From positions 193,501 to 257,500 of the forward strand of contig NZ_CP149571.1 of the NCBI RefSeq assembly GCF_037890695.1: 64,000 nt of DNA, given 5' to 3'. This document shows, piece by piece, positions 53,695-63,848 of this stretch. The stretch is from Aeromonas jandaei. GTDB lineage: Bacteria; Pseudomonadota; Gammaproteobacteria; Enterobacterales; Aeromonadaceae. Under the pieces are notes generated by a model. The model saw only the letters and a list, made by a program, of their open reading frames with translations. It searched no databases and was not told the origin of the DNA. Position 1 is the stretch's first letter; each line of letters starts with the position of its first letter. Both the position numbers and the translations under genes were made by a program.

Positions 53695-54519
53695 TCAATA
53701 ACCGGTGGCATTGGGGTCGGGCACAAACTGCCCCACCGGCAGACGCCACACCTGGCTGGCGATACGACCATCCGGGTAGAGGGTGAGGTAGCGCCAGCCC
53801 GGGCCGGACTCGTCCAGCGCGAAGCCATCAGAGAGCGGTTTGAACTGGATGCAGGTCGATGGGCTGGCAATCAGCCGCACGCCTCGGTGCACCTCGTCAA
53901 ACTCCTGATGGACGTGGCCAAACAGGATGGTCTTCTGCTGCGGGTGACGCGCCAGCACGGCAAACAGATCGTCGGCATTCTTGAGATTGTGCTGATCCAG
54001 CCAGGCACAGCCCACCGGCACCGCCTGATGGTGCAGGGCGATAAGGGCATGGCGATCCGGATACTGACGCAGGGCACGGTCGAGCGCCTCCAGCTGGTGA
54101 TCGCCGATCATGCCGTGGGGTTTGCCGCGCACCTGGGTGTCCAGCAGGATCACCTGCCAGTGGTCGCCCACCAGCTGCTTGGATTCGCTGATCCCGGCGG
54201 CATGAAGCTGCTCGGTCATCAGGGGGCTGTCATCGTGGTTGCCGGGCAGCCAGTAAATGGGGCGACCAAGAGGCGCCATCATGGAGGCGAAGCGCTGATA
54301 GGACTCCGGGCTGTGATCCTGCGACAGGTCGCCGGTCGCCAGAATCACCTCGTAGGGATGGTCGTTGGCCTGCACCCGCTCCAGCACCGCAGCCAGACTC
54401 TCGGCGGTGCGCACAGCCAGCAGCCGACCCTCGGCACTGGCAAAAAGATGGGTATCAGTAATTTGCAACAGGCGCACACTGCCGTCCTGCGCCTGGGGGA
54501 GCTCTGTTTCCAAAATCAC
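53695..54519 (-). CDS. cpdA: 3',5'-cyclic AMP phosphodiesterase
   Basis: Hydrolyses cAMP and so damps CRP signalling. The 274-residue metallophosphoesterase has the metal motifs LLQITDTHLF (DxH), ILATGDLSQDHS (GDxxxD), WLPGNHDD (GNHD) and ILFGHVHQEF (GHxH). Start is GTG at 54519. Part of nudF-yqiB-cpdA-yqiA. Its regulation of cAMP is relevant to the CRP sites before mtlA in this window. Confidence 0.94.
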   Translation of the reverse strand: MILETELPQAQDGSVRLLQITDTHLFASAEGRLLAVRTAESLAAVLERVQANDHPYEVILATGDLSQDHSPESYQRFASMMAPLGRPIYWLPGNHDDSPLMTEQLHAAGISESKQLVGDHWQVILLDTQVRGKPHGMIGDHQLEALDRALRQYPDRHALIALHHQAVPVGCAWLDQHNLKNADDLFAVLARHPQQKTILFGHVHQEFDEVHRGVRLIASPSTCIQFKPLSDGFALDESGPGWRYLTLYPDGRIASQVWRLPVGQFVPDPNATGY

Positions 54520-54535
54520 GCTTCTTTATATTTGT

Positions 54536-54985
54536 TCAACTGGAGATATTGATCGGACTGGTACCATGTCTGAGACAAAATTTTAGCCACTCGGCCAGAA
54601 ACAGATTTACCTGCTCCTTTTCATCCCGCTGGTGCATCTTTTTATTGGGATAATCATAACGTGGTTGCAAACGGGAAATCTGTTGCGCTGCACACACTTC
54701 CGCCATCCGCACGTCATGATACAAACGAATCTCTATTTGAGCCTGTAAATATTCGGGCAATTCGGGGTTGTGCTGACTCAAAAGAACCTGAGTTGTGAAG
54801 CGGCTCTCACCACAAATGGTGAGCTGGAACTGCAGATCGTTGCCGACCCGATAGCGGCGTTCGGCTCCCACCTCCCCTTCCGGCGGTAGCAGCTTCATCA
54901 GCGCCATATAGTTGACCTCGCAGGTACGCTGCAAGGACATCAGGTCAGGCACATAGCGCCTGCTCTGTTGCAGGGTCAGTGCCAC
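54536..54985 (-). CDS. yqiB: YqiB family (DUF1249) protein
   Basis: 149 residues; conserved hypothetical. RRYVPDLMSLQRTCEVNYMALMKLLPP and LRLYHDVRMAEVCAAQQ-like segments (here IRLYHDVRMAEVCAAQQISR) are the family features. I chose GTG at 54985, one base after the nudF stop, because the product then aligns with E. coli YqiB (140 residues). Function unknown. It is always found between nudF and cpdA. Confidence 0.88.
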   Translation of the reverse strand: MALTLQQSRRYVPDLMSLQRTCEVNYMALMKLLPPEGEVGAERRYRVGNDLQFQLTICGESRFTTQVLLSQHNPELPEYLQAQIEIRLYHDVRMAEVCAAQQISRLQPRYDYPNKKMHQRDEKEQVNLFLAEWLKFCLRHGTSPINISS

Positions 54986-54986
54986 C

Positions 54987-55628
54987 TCAGCGATCCGCCA
55001 GCCAGCGGGCACGCAGCTCGCCATGGTTGAGGGCCAGCCACTGCAGGGCAATGACCGAGGCGGCGTTGTCGATGCGCCCCTCTTTGAGCCAGGCATAGGC
55101 CTGCTCGCGGCTCACCACGTGCACCCGGATATCCTCGCCCTCATCAGCCAGACCGTGCAGACCGCTCGCCTTGCTGGCATCCACCTCGCCCACATAGACC
55201 TCGATCCGCTCGGTGCTGCCGCCCGGGCTCACCAGATAGCTGATGGCATGTTCACAGCGGGCCACCTCGATCCCGGCCTCTTCCACCGCTTCGCGGCGCA
55301 CCACCGCCTCGGCGGTCTCCCCTTCGTCGATGATGCCGGCTACCAGCTCCAGCAGCCAGGGGGTGGAACAGGTCTCCATGGCACCGATACGGAACTGCTC
55401 CACCAGCACAATCTCGTCGCGCACCGGATCATAGGGCAGCAACGCGGCGGCATGGCCCCGCTCGAACAGCTCGCGGACGATGGGCTGATTCCAGCCACCT
55501 GCAAATAACCTGTGCTGCAGGCGATAGACGTTCACCTTGAAGAAACCGTTATATCCAGCTGATTTTTCAATGATTTTTACATCATCAGCGGCATAGTGCC
55601 GATCTTGTGGCAAGGGTTGCTGCGACAT
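54987..55628 (-). CDS. nudF: ADP-ribose diphosphatase NudF
   Basis: NUDIX hydrolase of 213 residues cleaving ADP-ribose to AMP and ribose 5-phosphate. The NUDIX box is AGIIDEGETAEAVVRREAVEEAGIE, and VLVEQFRIGAMETCSTPWLLE and SPGGSTERIEVYVGEV are typical of the ADPRase subgroup. First gene of nudF-yqiB-cpdA-yqiA and divergent from tolC, as in E. coli. An 18-base palindrome lies 56 bases upstream of its start. Confidence 0.95.
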   Translation of the reverse strand: MSQQPLPQDRHYAADDVKIIEKSAGYNGFFKVNVYRLQHRLFAGGWNQPIVRELFERGHAAALLPYDPVRDEIVLVEQFRIGAMETCSTPWLLELVAGIIDEGETAEAVVRREAVEEAGIEVARCEHAISYLVSPGGSTERIEVYVGEVDASKASGLHGLADEGEDIRVHVVSREQAYAWLKEGRIDNAASVIALQWLALNHGELRARWLADR

Positions 55629-55933
55629 CCGGGGCTCCCGTCAGCTTGACTTGTATCAGTTTGACCATAAAATCCGAGGAACATGAATGAACGTTCATTC
55701 ACTCGGCGTGCCATGGCAATGAGGGGTGGATTTTAGCAGCCACAGACCATTTGGCTAGGCGCGCGGGGAGAAAACTGCCGCTGGTTCTTGACGTTCCCGT
55801 TACCGGACCGAAGACTCTTAGCATTAAATTTTGCTTATAGTAGAGTGATTAAGCTGCAATCAAGCTTGGTTGATGACAATATTTGCCCTCTCCAGCAACC
55901 GTTTTGGGTTACTACATAAGGTTAAAACGATCT
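55629..55933. other. nudF|tolC divergent promoter region
   Basis: 305 bases with no gene. It carries the palindrome at 55684-55701 on the nudF side and an AT-rich stretch with TTGCTT and TAGAGT near 55840 on the tolC side that could be a promoter. Confidence 0.5.
55684..55701. promoter_or_regulatory. Perfect 18-base palindrome, possible TetR-family operator
   Basis: TGAATGAACGTTCATTCA is identical to its reverse complement. Such sites, with a GAACGTTC centre, are typical of TetR/AcrR-family repressors. No tetR-type gene is in the window. It could control nudF, tolC or both. Confidence 0.6.
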
Positions 55934-57259
55934 ATGAAAAGAACACTTTTGTCCGTCATGGTGTTGCTGGGCGTCAGTGCCGGTGCCCACGCCGAAAACC
56001 TGCTCGATATCTACCAGCAAGCCCAGATCAAAGATCCGCAGTTGCTGCAATCCAAAGCGGTTCGCGACCAGGCCTTCGAGAAGATCAACGAATCTCGCGC
56101 TGCGCTCTTGCCACAGATCAACCTGGGTGCCGGTCTGAACTACCTGCAAAACAAGAATGATACCCAGACCAACAACAAAGCCTCCGGTTCTATTTCGCTG
56201 GATCAGTCCATCTATCGTCGCAGCAACTGGGTCAACCTGGATCTGACCGAGAAGGGCGCTACCCAGTCCGATGTCGCCTACAACCTCGAAGTCCAGAACC
56301 TGATGGTGCGCAGCGCCACCGCCTATTTCAACGTGCTCAAGGCGATGGATACCCTGGAATTTGTCCGTGCCAACAAGGTTGCCGTGGAGCGTCAGCTGGA
56401 ACAAACCCAGCAGCGTTTTGAGGTGGGTCTGACCGCCATCACCGACGTCCATGAAGCCGAGGCATCCCGTGACCAGGCTCTGGCTGACGAGATCAATGCC
56501 GAGAACACCCTGGACAACAGCTACGAAGCCCTGCGCGAGCTGACCGGTGTCGATCACCGCAATCTGGACATCCTCAATACCGAGCGTTTCAGCCCGCAGA
56601 AGACCGCTTTCGGTTCTGACAAGTGGCTGGAGCTGGCGCTGGACAAGAACCTGCAACTGCACAATGCCCGCATCGCCAAGGACATCGCCAAGCAGCAGAT
56701 CGATCTGGCCAAAACCGGCCACGAACCGACTCTGGATCTGGGTGCCGGCCTGCAAACCAGCAATACCGACTACAAGCTGGACAGCATTCCGGGTGGCAAC
56801 GACAACCAGGCCAATATCGGTCTGACCTTCAAGCTGCCGCTCTACAGCGGTGGCGCCACCACTTCCAAGGTGAAGCAGGCCCAGTTCAACTACGTGGCTG
56901 CCAGCGAGCTGCTGGAGAAGAACTTCCGCTCGGTACAGAGCACTGTGCGCTCCTCCTATAACAACGTGAACGCCAGCATCGGCTCGGTACGCGCCTACAG
57001 CCAGTCCGTGGTCTCCGCCGACAGCGCCCTGAAGGCAACCGAGGCCGGTTACGAGGTGGGTACCCGTACCATCGTCGACGTGCTGGATTCCACCCGCAAG
57101 CTCTACGAAGCGAAGCAGAAGCTCTCCGAGGCCCGTTACAACTACATCCTCAACATCCTGAGCCTGAAGCAGGCTGCCGGTGTGCTGGAAGCGCAGGATC
57201 TGGTGGAAGTAAACCAGGGTCTGATGCCGGCTACCGCAAAAGCCAAAACCAAAGCCTGA
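55934..57259 (+). CDS. tolC: Outer membrane channel TolC
   Basis: Trimeric outer-membrane tunnel used by efflux pumps and type I secretion. The 441-residue product has a signal peptide (MKRTLLSVMVLLGVSAGAHAE), then two TolC repeats, each with a long coiled coil and a beta segment (SLDQSIYRRSNWVNLDL; GLTFKLPLYSGGATTSKVKQ), and GTRTIVDVLDSTRKLYEAKQ in the second half. The ATG at 55934 is chosen for the signal peptide. Possible partners here are AaeAB. Ends in a strong terminator. Confidence 0.96.
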   Translation: MKRTLLSVMVLLGVSAGAHAENLLDIYQQAQIKDPQLLQSKAVRDQAFEKINESRAALLPQINLGAGLNYLQNKNDTQTNNKASGSISLDQSIYRRSNWVNLDLTEKGATQSDVAYNLEVQNLMVRSATAYFNVLKAMDTLEFVRANKVAVERQLEQTQQRFEVGLTAITDVHEAEASRDQALADEINAENTLDNSYEALRELTGVDHRNLDILNTERFSPQKTAFGSDKWLELALDKNLQLHNARIAKDIAKQQIDLAKTGHEPTLDLGAGLQTSNTDYKLDSIPGGNDNQANIGLTFKLPLYSGGATTSKVKQAQFNYVAASELLEKNFRSVQSTVRSSYNNVNASIGSVRAYSQSVVSADSALKATEAGYEVGTRTIVDVLDSTRKLYEAKQKLSEARYNYILNILSLKQAAGVLEAQDLVEVNQGLMPATAKAKTKA

Positions 57260-57277
57260 TAGCCGTTATCGGGAATG

Positions 57278-57305
57278 AAAAAGGCGACCGCAAGGTCGCC
57301 TTTTT
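57278..57305. terminator. Bidirectional terminator between tolC and hldE
   Basis: AAAAAGGCGACC and GGTCGCCTTTTT arms with a GCAA loop. Confidence 0.92.
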
Positions 57306-57375
57306 GTTATCCGTGTTGCTATCGGCTTGCTCCCGCCGATAGTGAGCCCCGCCAGATTACGGGGCCAGCAGCTCG

Positions 57376-58803
57376 TTAGCCGCGCTCGCGAATCGTCTTG
57401 ATGATGTCGGTAGTGGAGCAGCCATCTTCAAAGTTGAGCACGCGCACTTCGCCGCCATTGGCAGTCACCTCGGCGTAACCGGCAATATCTTCCGGCTTGT
57501 AGTCACCGCCCTTGACCAGCAGATCCGGCAGGATCTCGGCGATCAGGCGCTGCGGGGTATCTTCACCGAACGGCACAACCCAGTCCACGGCACCCAGTGC
57601 GGCCAGTACGGCCATGCGACGCTCGGTCGGATTGACCGGACGACCCGGCCCTTTCAGACGGCGAACCGATTCGTCGGTGTTGACCGCCACGATCAGGCGA
57701 TCCCCCAGCTTGCCGGCGTTGGCCAGATAGGAGACATGGCCGGCGTGCAGGATGTCGAAACAGCCGTTGGTCATCACTACCTTCTCGCCGCGCAGACGGG
57801 CGGCACGAACTGCCACTTTCAGCTGGGCTTCCGACATGACGCCAAAACCGGTCTCCTGCTCGGTGTAGAGGGCGTTGGCCAGCTCGACCGGACTGACGGT
57901 TGAGGTACCCAGCTTGCCGACCACGATACCGGCGGCGGTATTGGCCAGCGCACAGGCTTCGTCCAGGCTCTTGCCAGCGGCCAGCGAGGTGGCCAAGGTG
58001 GAGATGACGGTATCACCGGCACCGGTCACATCGTAAACCTCGTGGGCCTGAGCCGGCAGATGCAGCTCCGGCTGGCCTTCGCGGATCAGGGTCATGCCGT
58101 TCTCGGAACGGGTGACCAGCAGGGCATCCAGCTCGAAGCGCTTGACCAGATCCAGCCCCTTGGCGACCAGATCCTCCTCGCTCTTCACCTTGCCCACTAC
58201 AGCCTCGAACTCGGACATGTTGGGGGTCAGCAGGGTGGCGCCGCGATACTTCTCGAAGTCGGTCCCCTTGGGATCGACCAGCACCGGAATGCCGGCGGCA
58301 CGGGCGCGCTGGATCATGCCGGGCACATCGTTGAGGGCACCCTTGCCGTAGTCGGAGAGGATCATCACGTCGCTGTTTGGCAGCGCCTGCTCGACCTTGC
58401 TCACCAGCAGGGTGGAGTCGACAGCGTGGAACCCCTCTTCGAAATCGAGGCGCAGCAGTTGCTGGTTGCGCGACAGCACCCGCAGCTTGGTAATGGTCGG
58501 GTAGTCGGCCAGACGAACGAAGTCACAGGCGACCTTGACGCCGGCCATCTGGCCAGCCAGAGCATCGGCAGCCTCATCCTGACCGGTCAGGCCAAGCAGC
58601 ACGGCATGAGCGCCAAGGGCGGCGGAGTTGAGGGCCACGTTGGCGGCACCGCCCGGACGCTCCTCAATGTGTTCAACCTTGACCACAGGCACCGGTGCCT
58701 CGGGCGAGATCCGGCCGGTGGGGCCATGCCAATAACGGTCCAACATGACATCGCCAACGACCAGGACGCGGGCTTTTTCAAACTCGGGCAGGGTGATCTT
58801 CAT
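57376..58803 (-). CDS. hldE: Bifunctional heptose-7-phosphate kinase/heptose-1-phosphate adenylyltransferase
   Basis: Two steps in making ADP-heptose for the lipopolysaccharide core. The 475-residue product has a ribokinase-type N-terminal domain (about 1-320; [19 protein letters not shown] and the catalytic [14 protein letters not shown]) and a nucleotidyltransferase C-terminal domain (about 340-475; [18 protein letters not shown] with the HxGH motif). It is divergent from lpxL, another lipopolysaccharide gene. Confidence 0.97.
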   Translation of the reverse strand: MKITLPEFEKARVLVVGDVMLDRYWHGPTGRISPEAPVPVVKVEHIEERPGGAANVALNSAALGAHAVLLGLTGQDEAADALAGQMAGVKVACDFVRLADYPTITKLRVLSRNQQLLRLDFEEGFHAVDSTLLVSKVEQALPNSDVMILSDYGKGALNDVPGMIQRARAAGIPVLVDPKGTDFEKYRGATLLTPNMSEFEAVVGKVKSEEDLVAKGLDLVKRFELDALLVTRSENGMTLIREGQPELHLPAQAHEVYDVTGAGDTVISTLATSLAAGKSLDEACALANTAAGIVVGKLGTSTVSPVELANALYTEQETGFGVMSEAQLKVAVRAARLRGEKVVMTNGCFDILHAGHVSYLANAGKLGDRLIVAVNTDESVRRLKGPGRPVNPTERRMAVLAALGAVDWVVPFGEDTPQRLIAEILPDLLVKGGDYKPEDIAGYAEVTANGGEVRVLNFEDGCSTTDIIKTIRERG

Positions 58804-59041
58804 CTGTATCGACTCTCAAAACCTGAAAAATCAGTCGCCGATTTTATCACACTCTTTTATTTGAAGGAGAAAAAGCAAACCTGTGGTTGCCATTAAGAAC
58901 GCGGAAGGAAACCCATAGTTACTCTTCGCGCCACACGGACAAGACACAAGCAGCCCCTCTGACCAGCAGATAGCCATTCGCCCCCGCCCCCCCTTTTCGG
59001 CTAGAATCCCCCGATTGTTTTCGCAAGCAAAGAGATTCTCC

Positions 59042-59965
59042 ATGGCCCATGACAACGCTCCTCGCCTCGAGCCCCGCCTGTTTCATCCCCGTTACTGGGC
59101 CAGCTGGTTTGGCCTCGGCCTGCTCTGGCTGCTGACTCTGCTGCCGTGGCGCAGCCAGATGTGGCTGGGTCGCCAGCTTGGTCATCTCGCCGCCAAAGTG
59201 CTCAAATCACGGGTGAAGATTGCCCGTCGCAATCTGGAGCTGGCGCTGCCGGAGCTGACTCTGGCCGAGCGCGAGAAGCTGCTCAAGCAAAACTTCGAGA
59301 GCGTGGGCTGCGCCGTATTCGAGGTGGGTATCGCATGGTTCTGGCCAGACTGGCGGATGCGCAACCTGATGAAGGTGGAAGGGGAAGAGCACGTCATTGC
59401 CGCCATGGAAAAAGGTCAGGGCATGCTGCTGCTCTCCTGCCACTTCCTGACGCTGGAACTCAACGCCCGCTGTTTCGGGCTGGTACGGCCAGGGGTCGGG
59501 GTTTATCGCCCCAATACCAACCCGGTGCTGGAGTATGCCCAGTATCACGGTCGCTGCGCCTCCAACAAATATCTGGTAGACCGGATGGATGTGAAGGGGA
59601 TGATCAAGGCGCTGCGCAACGGTGACGCCCTCTGGTACGCGCCGGATCACGACTATGGCTCCCACGCCAGCGTGTTCGTGCCCTACTTCGCCGTGGAGCA
59701 GGCGGCCACCATCACCGGCACCGCCACTCTGGCGCGGGTGAAGAACACCGTCACCCTGCCCTGCTACAACCTCCGCACCAGCGAGGGTTACACCCTGCAT
59801 ATCGGGGCGCCCCTCGCCGACTACCCCAGCGGGGATGACATGGTCGATGCCGCCCGCGCCAACCGCGAGATTGAAGCCGCGGTGCGCAAGGCGCCGGAGC
59901 AGTACATGTGGCTCCATCGCCGTTTCAAGACCCGCCCCTCCCCCGAGGATGCAAGCTTCTACTAA
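59042..59965 (+). CDS. lpxL: Kdo2-lipid IVA lauroyl-type acyltransferase
   Basis: Adds a secondary acyl chain to lipid A at the inner membrane. The 307-residue product has an N-terminal membrane segment (WASWFGLGLLWLLTLLPW), the catalytic SCHFLTLELN (HX4E, the LpxL/M form of HX4D) and YAPDHDYGSHASVFVPYFAV. The ATG at 59042 is preferred over upstream in-frame codons. It could be LpxL or a close paralogue (LpxM/LpxP); acyl choice cannot be read here. Confidence 0.9.
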   Translation: MAHDNAPRLEPRLFHPRYWASWFGLGLLWLLTLLPWRSQMWLGRQLGHLAAKVLKSRVKIARRNLELALPELTLAEREKLLKQNFESVGCAVFEVGIAWFWPDWRMRNLMKVEGEEHVIAAMEKGQGMLLLSCHFLTLELNARCFGLVRPGVGVYRPNTNPVLEYAQYHGRCASNKYLVDRMDVKGMIKALRNGDALWYAPDHDYGSHASVFVPYFAVEQAATITGTATLARVKNTVTLPCYNLRTSEGYTLHIGAPLADYPSGDDMVDAARANREIEAAVRKAPEQYMWLHRRFKTRPSPEDASFY

Positions 59966-60005
59966 GCGGTAACACCCCCGACTGGGGCCAGATCGCCAAA
60001 ACCGA

Positions 60006-60033
60006 CAAACCGCCTGCTGGCGGTTTGCTTTTT
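60006..60033 (+). terminator. Terminator of lpxL
   Basis: CAAACCGCC/GGCGGTTTG stem with a four-base loop, then CTTTTT. Confidence 0.9.
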
Positions 60034-60305
60034 CCCGCTGTCAGCCCTGTGCGGCAAGCAAGCTCCCCCAGCGTCAACCGCACCATAACCTGCTGCACGA
60101 ACCTCCTGCACGATCTCCTGCAATCTGCCGACCATCTCCATCAACCAGCCACAAAAGAACCCTCATCACTGCCTGCAAAAACTGAAAGAGGGTTACAAAA
60201 CTATTGACTCATTGGTGAGTAGAGAGAGATTTCGATAGATCCATCGTCACTACCCGCTGATGAGTTATTGAGTGATTTGCCCCATTCGAATACAAAAACT
60301 GAATT
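60034..60305. other. Intergenic DNA before the mtl control region
   Basis: About 270 bases with no gene or clear signal; the CRP-like sites of the mtl promoter begin at its right edge. Confidence 0.5.
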
Positions 60306-60483
60306 TGTGAAGTAAATCACTTTTACACAAAGGCATGGCAAAGCTGAGTTGGTGATCTAAATCACAAAAAATGGTCATTAAAAATAGAAAAGATCGAAAT
60401 GTAGCCGAATTACAGCGAACGAATGTGATCTTCATCACTGGTTGGAGAGGGGGTATGACGGGGTATCTGAGATGTGGATCACA
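60306..60483. promoter_or_regulatory. Four CRP-like sites upstream of mtlA
   Basis: TGTGA-N6-TCACA-type sites: TGTGAAGTAAATCACT (60306-60321), GGTGATCTAAATCACA (60351-60366), TGTGATCTTCATCACT (60424-60439) and TGAGATGTGGATCACA (60468-60483), each with at most one or two mismatches. The E. coli mtl promoter also carries several CRP sites, so strong catabolite control is expected. Confidence 0.82.
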
Positions 60484-60545
60484 AGACACCCCGTTTTCAG
60501 CCTAATTTGATCGCAAGCTGGTAGATTGAAGTTGCTTAGACGACA

Positions 60546-60576
60546 GGGATGGAGGTTCGGCAAAACCGGCCATCCC
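60546..60576 (+). promoter_or_regulatory. Hairpin in the mtlA leader
   Basis: GGGATGG and CCATCCC arms with inner GGTT/AACC pairing, 45 bases before the mtlA start. It has no T tract, so it is not a terminator; it may influence translation or pair with an antisense RNA. Confidence 0.5.
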
Positions 60577-60620
60577 GAACTACCACTTTTAATCAAACAG
60601 GCTTAAAACGGGGTCCCGAC

Positions 60621-62543
60621 ATGTTATCACCGGATACCAAAGTCAAGATACAGAATTTTGGACGCTTCCTGTCCAATATGGTCATGCCCAACATAGGCGC
60701 CTTTATCGCCTGGGGCTTTATTACCGCCCTCTTTATCCCCACCGGCTGGCTGCCCAATGAAACCTTGGCCAAGCTGGTCGGCCCCATGATCACCTACCTG
60801 CTGCCGCTGCTGATTGGCTACACCGGTGGCAAGCTGATGGGCGGTGAGCGTGGCGGCGTGGTCGGTGCCATCACCACCATGGGCGTCATCGTGGGCACCG
60901 ACATCCCCATGTTTATGGGCGCCATGATGGTCGGCCCGCTCGGTGGCTGGGCCATCAAGCGCTTCGACAAGGCGATGGACGGTCGCGTCAAAAGTGGCTT
61001 CGAGATGCTGGTAAACAACTTCTCCGCCGGTCTTATTGGCATGCTGCTGGCGATCCTCGCCTTCTTCGTGATCGGCCCCTTCGTCAAGGTGCTCTCCGGC
61101 GTACTGGCCGGTGGCGTCGGCTTCCTGGTGGATAACCACATGCTGCCGCTCACCTCCATCTTTGTCGAACCGGCCAAGATCCTGTTCCTCAACAACGCCA
61201 TCAACCACGGCATCTTCTCGCCGCTGGGGATCCAGCAGGCGACCGAGCACGGCAGCTCCATCTTTTTCCTGATTGAAGCGAACCCGGGCCCGGGCATGGG
61301 CGTGCTGCTGGCCTACATGGTGTTCGGTCGTGGCGCCGCCAAGCAGTCCGCTGCAGGTGCCTCCATCATTCACTTCTTCGGCGGCATCCACGAGATCTAC
61401 TTCCCGTATGTGCTGATGAACCCGCGCCTCATTCTGGCGGTGATCGCCGGCGGCATGACCGGGGTCTTTACCCTGACCCTGTTCAATGCCGGTCTGGTCT
61501 CCCCCGCGTCGCCGGGCTCCATCTTCGCCGTGCTGCTGATGACGCCGAAAGCCTCCCTGATCGGGGTCGCCCTCTCCATCATCAGCGCCACTCTGGTCTC
61601 CTTCCTGGTCGCCGCCGTGTTCGTCCGCGCCCAGCAGCCGGAAGCTGACGAGGCCGATGCCCTCGGTGAAGCCACCCGCAAGATGAAAGCCATGAAGGGC
61701 GGCAAGCCCGAAACCGCAGCGGCCAAGAAGCCAGGCGGCGAGCTGATGGCAGTGCGCAATATCGTGGTCGCCTGCGATGCGGGCATGGGTTCCAGCGCCA
61801 TGGGTGCCGGCATGCTGCGCAAGCGGGTACAGGCCGCCGGGCTCGATATCAGCGTCACCAACCGCGCCATCGATCAGCTCGACGATCAGGTGGACTGGGT
61901 TATCACCCACAAGGATTTGACCGAGCGGGCCCGTCGCCATGCGCCGCATGCCCACCATATTTCACTAACCAACTTCCTCGACAACGGCCTCTATCAGAAG
62001 CTGGTACAGAGTCTGACTCAAGCCGCCAACGACGATGTCGCCAACCCGCAGCTGCTGGTGGCCGCCAACGACGACAGCTACGAACCGCAAGCGGCCGAAG
62101 TGTTCACCCTGAGCCGTCATGACGTGCATCTGGGACTGAAAGCGGACAACAAGGAGGCCGCCATCCTGACCGCAGGCCGACTGCTGGCGGAACGCGGCTA
62201 CGTAGCGCCCGACTACGTCAACGCCATGCTGGAGCGTGAACAGCTGGTCTCCACCTACCTCGGCGAATCCATCGCCGTGCCCCACGGCACCATCGCCGCC
62301 AAGGAGTTTGTGAAGCGCACCGGCATCGTCATCTGCCAGTACCCGGCCGGGGTCGCCTTTGGCGAAGCCGCCGATGAGGTGGCGCGGCTGGTGATCGGCA
62401 TCGCCGCTCGCAACGACGAACACATGCAGGTAATAACCCGCCTGACCAATGCACTGGATGAACCCGGTCTCATCGACCGGCTGGCCAGCACCACGGATCC
62501 CCAGGCCTTCCTGGATCTGCTGGGTGCCGAACAGGCTGCCTAA
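60621..62543 (+). CDS. mtlA: Mannitol-specific PTS transporter EIICBA
   Basis: Imports and phosphorylates mannitol to mannitol 1-phosphate. The 640-residue product has the membrane EIIC domain (about 1-340; [39 protein letters not shown]), EIIB with the phosphocysteine in [15 protein letters not shown], and EIIA with the phosphohistidine in [14 protein letters not shown]. The ATG at 60621 matches the E. coli start; an in-frame ATG at 60549 falls in the leader hairpin. First gene of mtlADR. Confidence 0.97.
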   Translation: MLSPDTKVKIQNFGRFLSNMVMPNIGAFIAWGFITALFIPTGWLPNETLAKLVGPMITYLLPLLIGYTGGKLMGGERGGVVGAITTMGVIVGTDIPMFMGAMMVGPLGGWAIKRFDKAMDGRVKSGFEMLVNNFSAGLIGMLLAILAFFVIGPFVKVLSGVLAGGVGFLVDNHMLPLTSIFVEPAKILFLNNAINHGIFSPLGIQQATEHGSSIFFLIEANPGPGMGVLLAYMVFGRGAAKQSAAGASIIHFFGGIHEIYFPYVLMNPRLILAVIAGGMTGVFTLTLFNAGLVSPASPGSIFAVLLMTPKASLIGVALSIISATLVSFLVAAVFVRAQQPEADEADALGEATRKMKAMKGGKPETAAAKKPGGELMAVRNIVVACDAGMGSSAMGAGMLRKRVQAAGLDISVTNRAIDQLDDQVDWVITHKDLTERARRHAPHAHHISLTNFLDNGLYQKLVQSLTQAANDDVANPQLLVAANDDSYEPQAAEVFTLSRHDVHLGLKADNKEAAILTAGRLLAERGYVAPDYVNAMLEREQLVSTYLGESIAVPHGTIAAKEFVKRTGIVICQYPAGVAFGEAADEVARLVIGIAARNDEHMQVITRLTNALDEPGLIDRLASTTDPQAFLDLLGAEQAA

Positions 62544-62580
62544 TCATCTTTCATCGTCTTTGGTTCAAGAGGTTAATATC

Positions 62581-63726
62581 ATGAAAACATTACATTTTGG
62601 TGCTGGTAACATAGGTCGCGGCTTTATCGGCAAAGTGCTGGCGGATGCCAGCCATCAGGTCACCTTCGCCGACGTCAACGACACCCTGATCGACCAGCTC
62701 AACCACCGTCAGGAGTACAAGGTTCATGTGGTAGGGGCGGATCAGAAACTGGACGTGGTGCGCAACGTGGCGGCGGTCAGTTCCGCCGGTCACGAGGTGA
62801 TAGCCCGTATCATCACTGCCGATCTGGTCACCACCGCGGTCGGCCCCAACATTCTGGACAAGATTGCCAGTACCCTGGCCAAGGGGCTGCAGGCCCGCTT
62901 CGATGCCGGCAACCTGACACCGCTGAACGTCATCGCCTGTGAAAACATGGTGCGCGGCACCAGCCACCTCAAGCGGGAGGTACTCAAGTACCTGCCGGTC
63001 GCGTATCATGCCACGCTCGAATCCTGTATAGGCTTCGTCGACTCGGCGGTGGATCGCATCGTGCCGCCCGCCGCGGCTGCCAACGATGATCCGCTGGAAG
63101 TGACGGTCGAGAGCTTCAGCGAGTGGATCGTCGACCAGACCCAGTTCAAGGGGGAGCTGCCACAGGTGGCGGGCATGGAGCCCACCGACAACCTGATGGC
63201 CTTCGTCGAGCGCAAGCTGTTCACCCTCAACACCGGCCACATCGTCACCGCCTACCTCGGCAAACTGAGGGGCTACCGCACAGTGCGCGAGGCGATCGAA
63301 GATCCGGTGATCCGCAGCAAGGTACGCCGCGCCATGGAGGAGAGCGGTGCCGTGCTGGTAAAACGCTACGGCTTCGACCCGCGCCTGCACGCCGCCTATA
63401 TCGAGAAGATCCTGGCCCGCTTCGCCAACCCCTATCTGGTGGACGAGATTGACCGGGTCGGCCGTCAGCCGCTGCGCAAGCTGGCGGCGGGGGATCGACT
63501 GGTGAAACCGCTGCTCGGCACCCTGGAGTACGGCCTGCCCAACGAGCAGTTGCAGGAGGGGATCGCCGCGGCTCTCCACTATCGCAATGCCGATGATCCG
63601 CAGGCGGTCGAGCTGCAACAGCTGCTGGCGGAGCTTGGCCCGGCCAAAGCGTTGGCCCGCGTCACCGGACTGGATGCAGAGAGCGAAATCGTCCGCACCA
63701 TAGTGGCTCGTTACGAGACCTTGTAA
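62581..63726 (+). CDS. mtlD: Mannitol-1-phosphate 5-dehydrogenase
   Basis: Oxidises mannitol 1-phosphate to fructose 6-phosphate with NAD. The 381-residue product starts with the cofactor site [20 protein letters not shown] and contains the polyol dehydrogenase region [20 protein letters not shown] with the catalytic lysine. The ATG at 62581 follows an AGAGG site; 37 bases separate it from mtlA. Confidence 0.97.
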   Translation: MKTLHFGAGNIGRGFIGKVLADASHQVTFADVNDTLIDQLNHRQEYKVHVVGADQKLDVVRNVAAVSSAGHEVIARIITADLVTTAVGPNILDKIASTLAKGLQARFDAGNLTPLNVIACENMVRGTSHLKREVLKYLPVAYHATLESCIGFVDSAVDRIVPPAAAANDDPLEVTVESFSEWIVDQTQFKGELPQVAGMEPTDNLMAFVERKLFTLNTGHIVTAYLGKLRGYRTVREAIEDPVIRSKVRRAMEESGAVLVKRYGFDPRLHAAYIEKILARFANPYLVDEIDRVGRQPLRKLAAGDRLVKPLLGTLEYGLPNEQLQEGIAAALHYRNADDPQAVELQQLLAELGPAKALARVTGLDAESEIVRTIVARYETL

Positions 63727-63802
63727 TACCCTGCTGGCGGCGCATGACTGGATGCTCCAATTGATTGAATCGCAAGGAAATGCGCCCCATATGATAAAAA
63801 CC

Positions 63803-63825
63803 GGGAGAGAGGCTGACTCTCTCCC
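63803..63825 (+). promoter_or_regulatory. Hairpin between mtlD and mtlR
   Basis: GGGAGAGAG/CTCTCTCCC stem with a five-base loop and no T tract, 23 bases before mtlR. Probably an mRNA processing or stabilising structure that lowers mtlR output. Confidence 0.5.
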
Positions 63826-63848
63826 TGTCAGCTGGACCCAATGCACCT

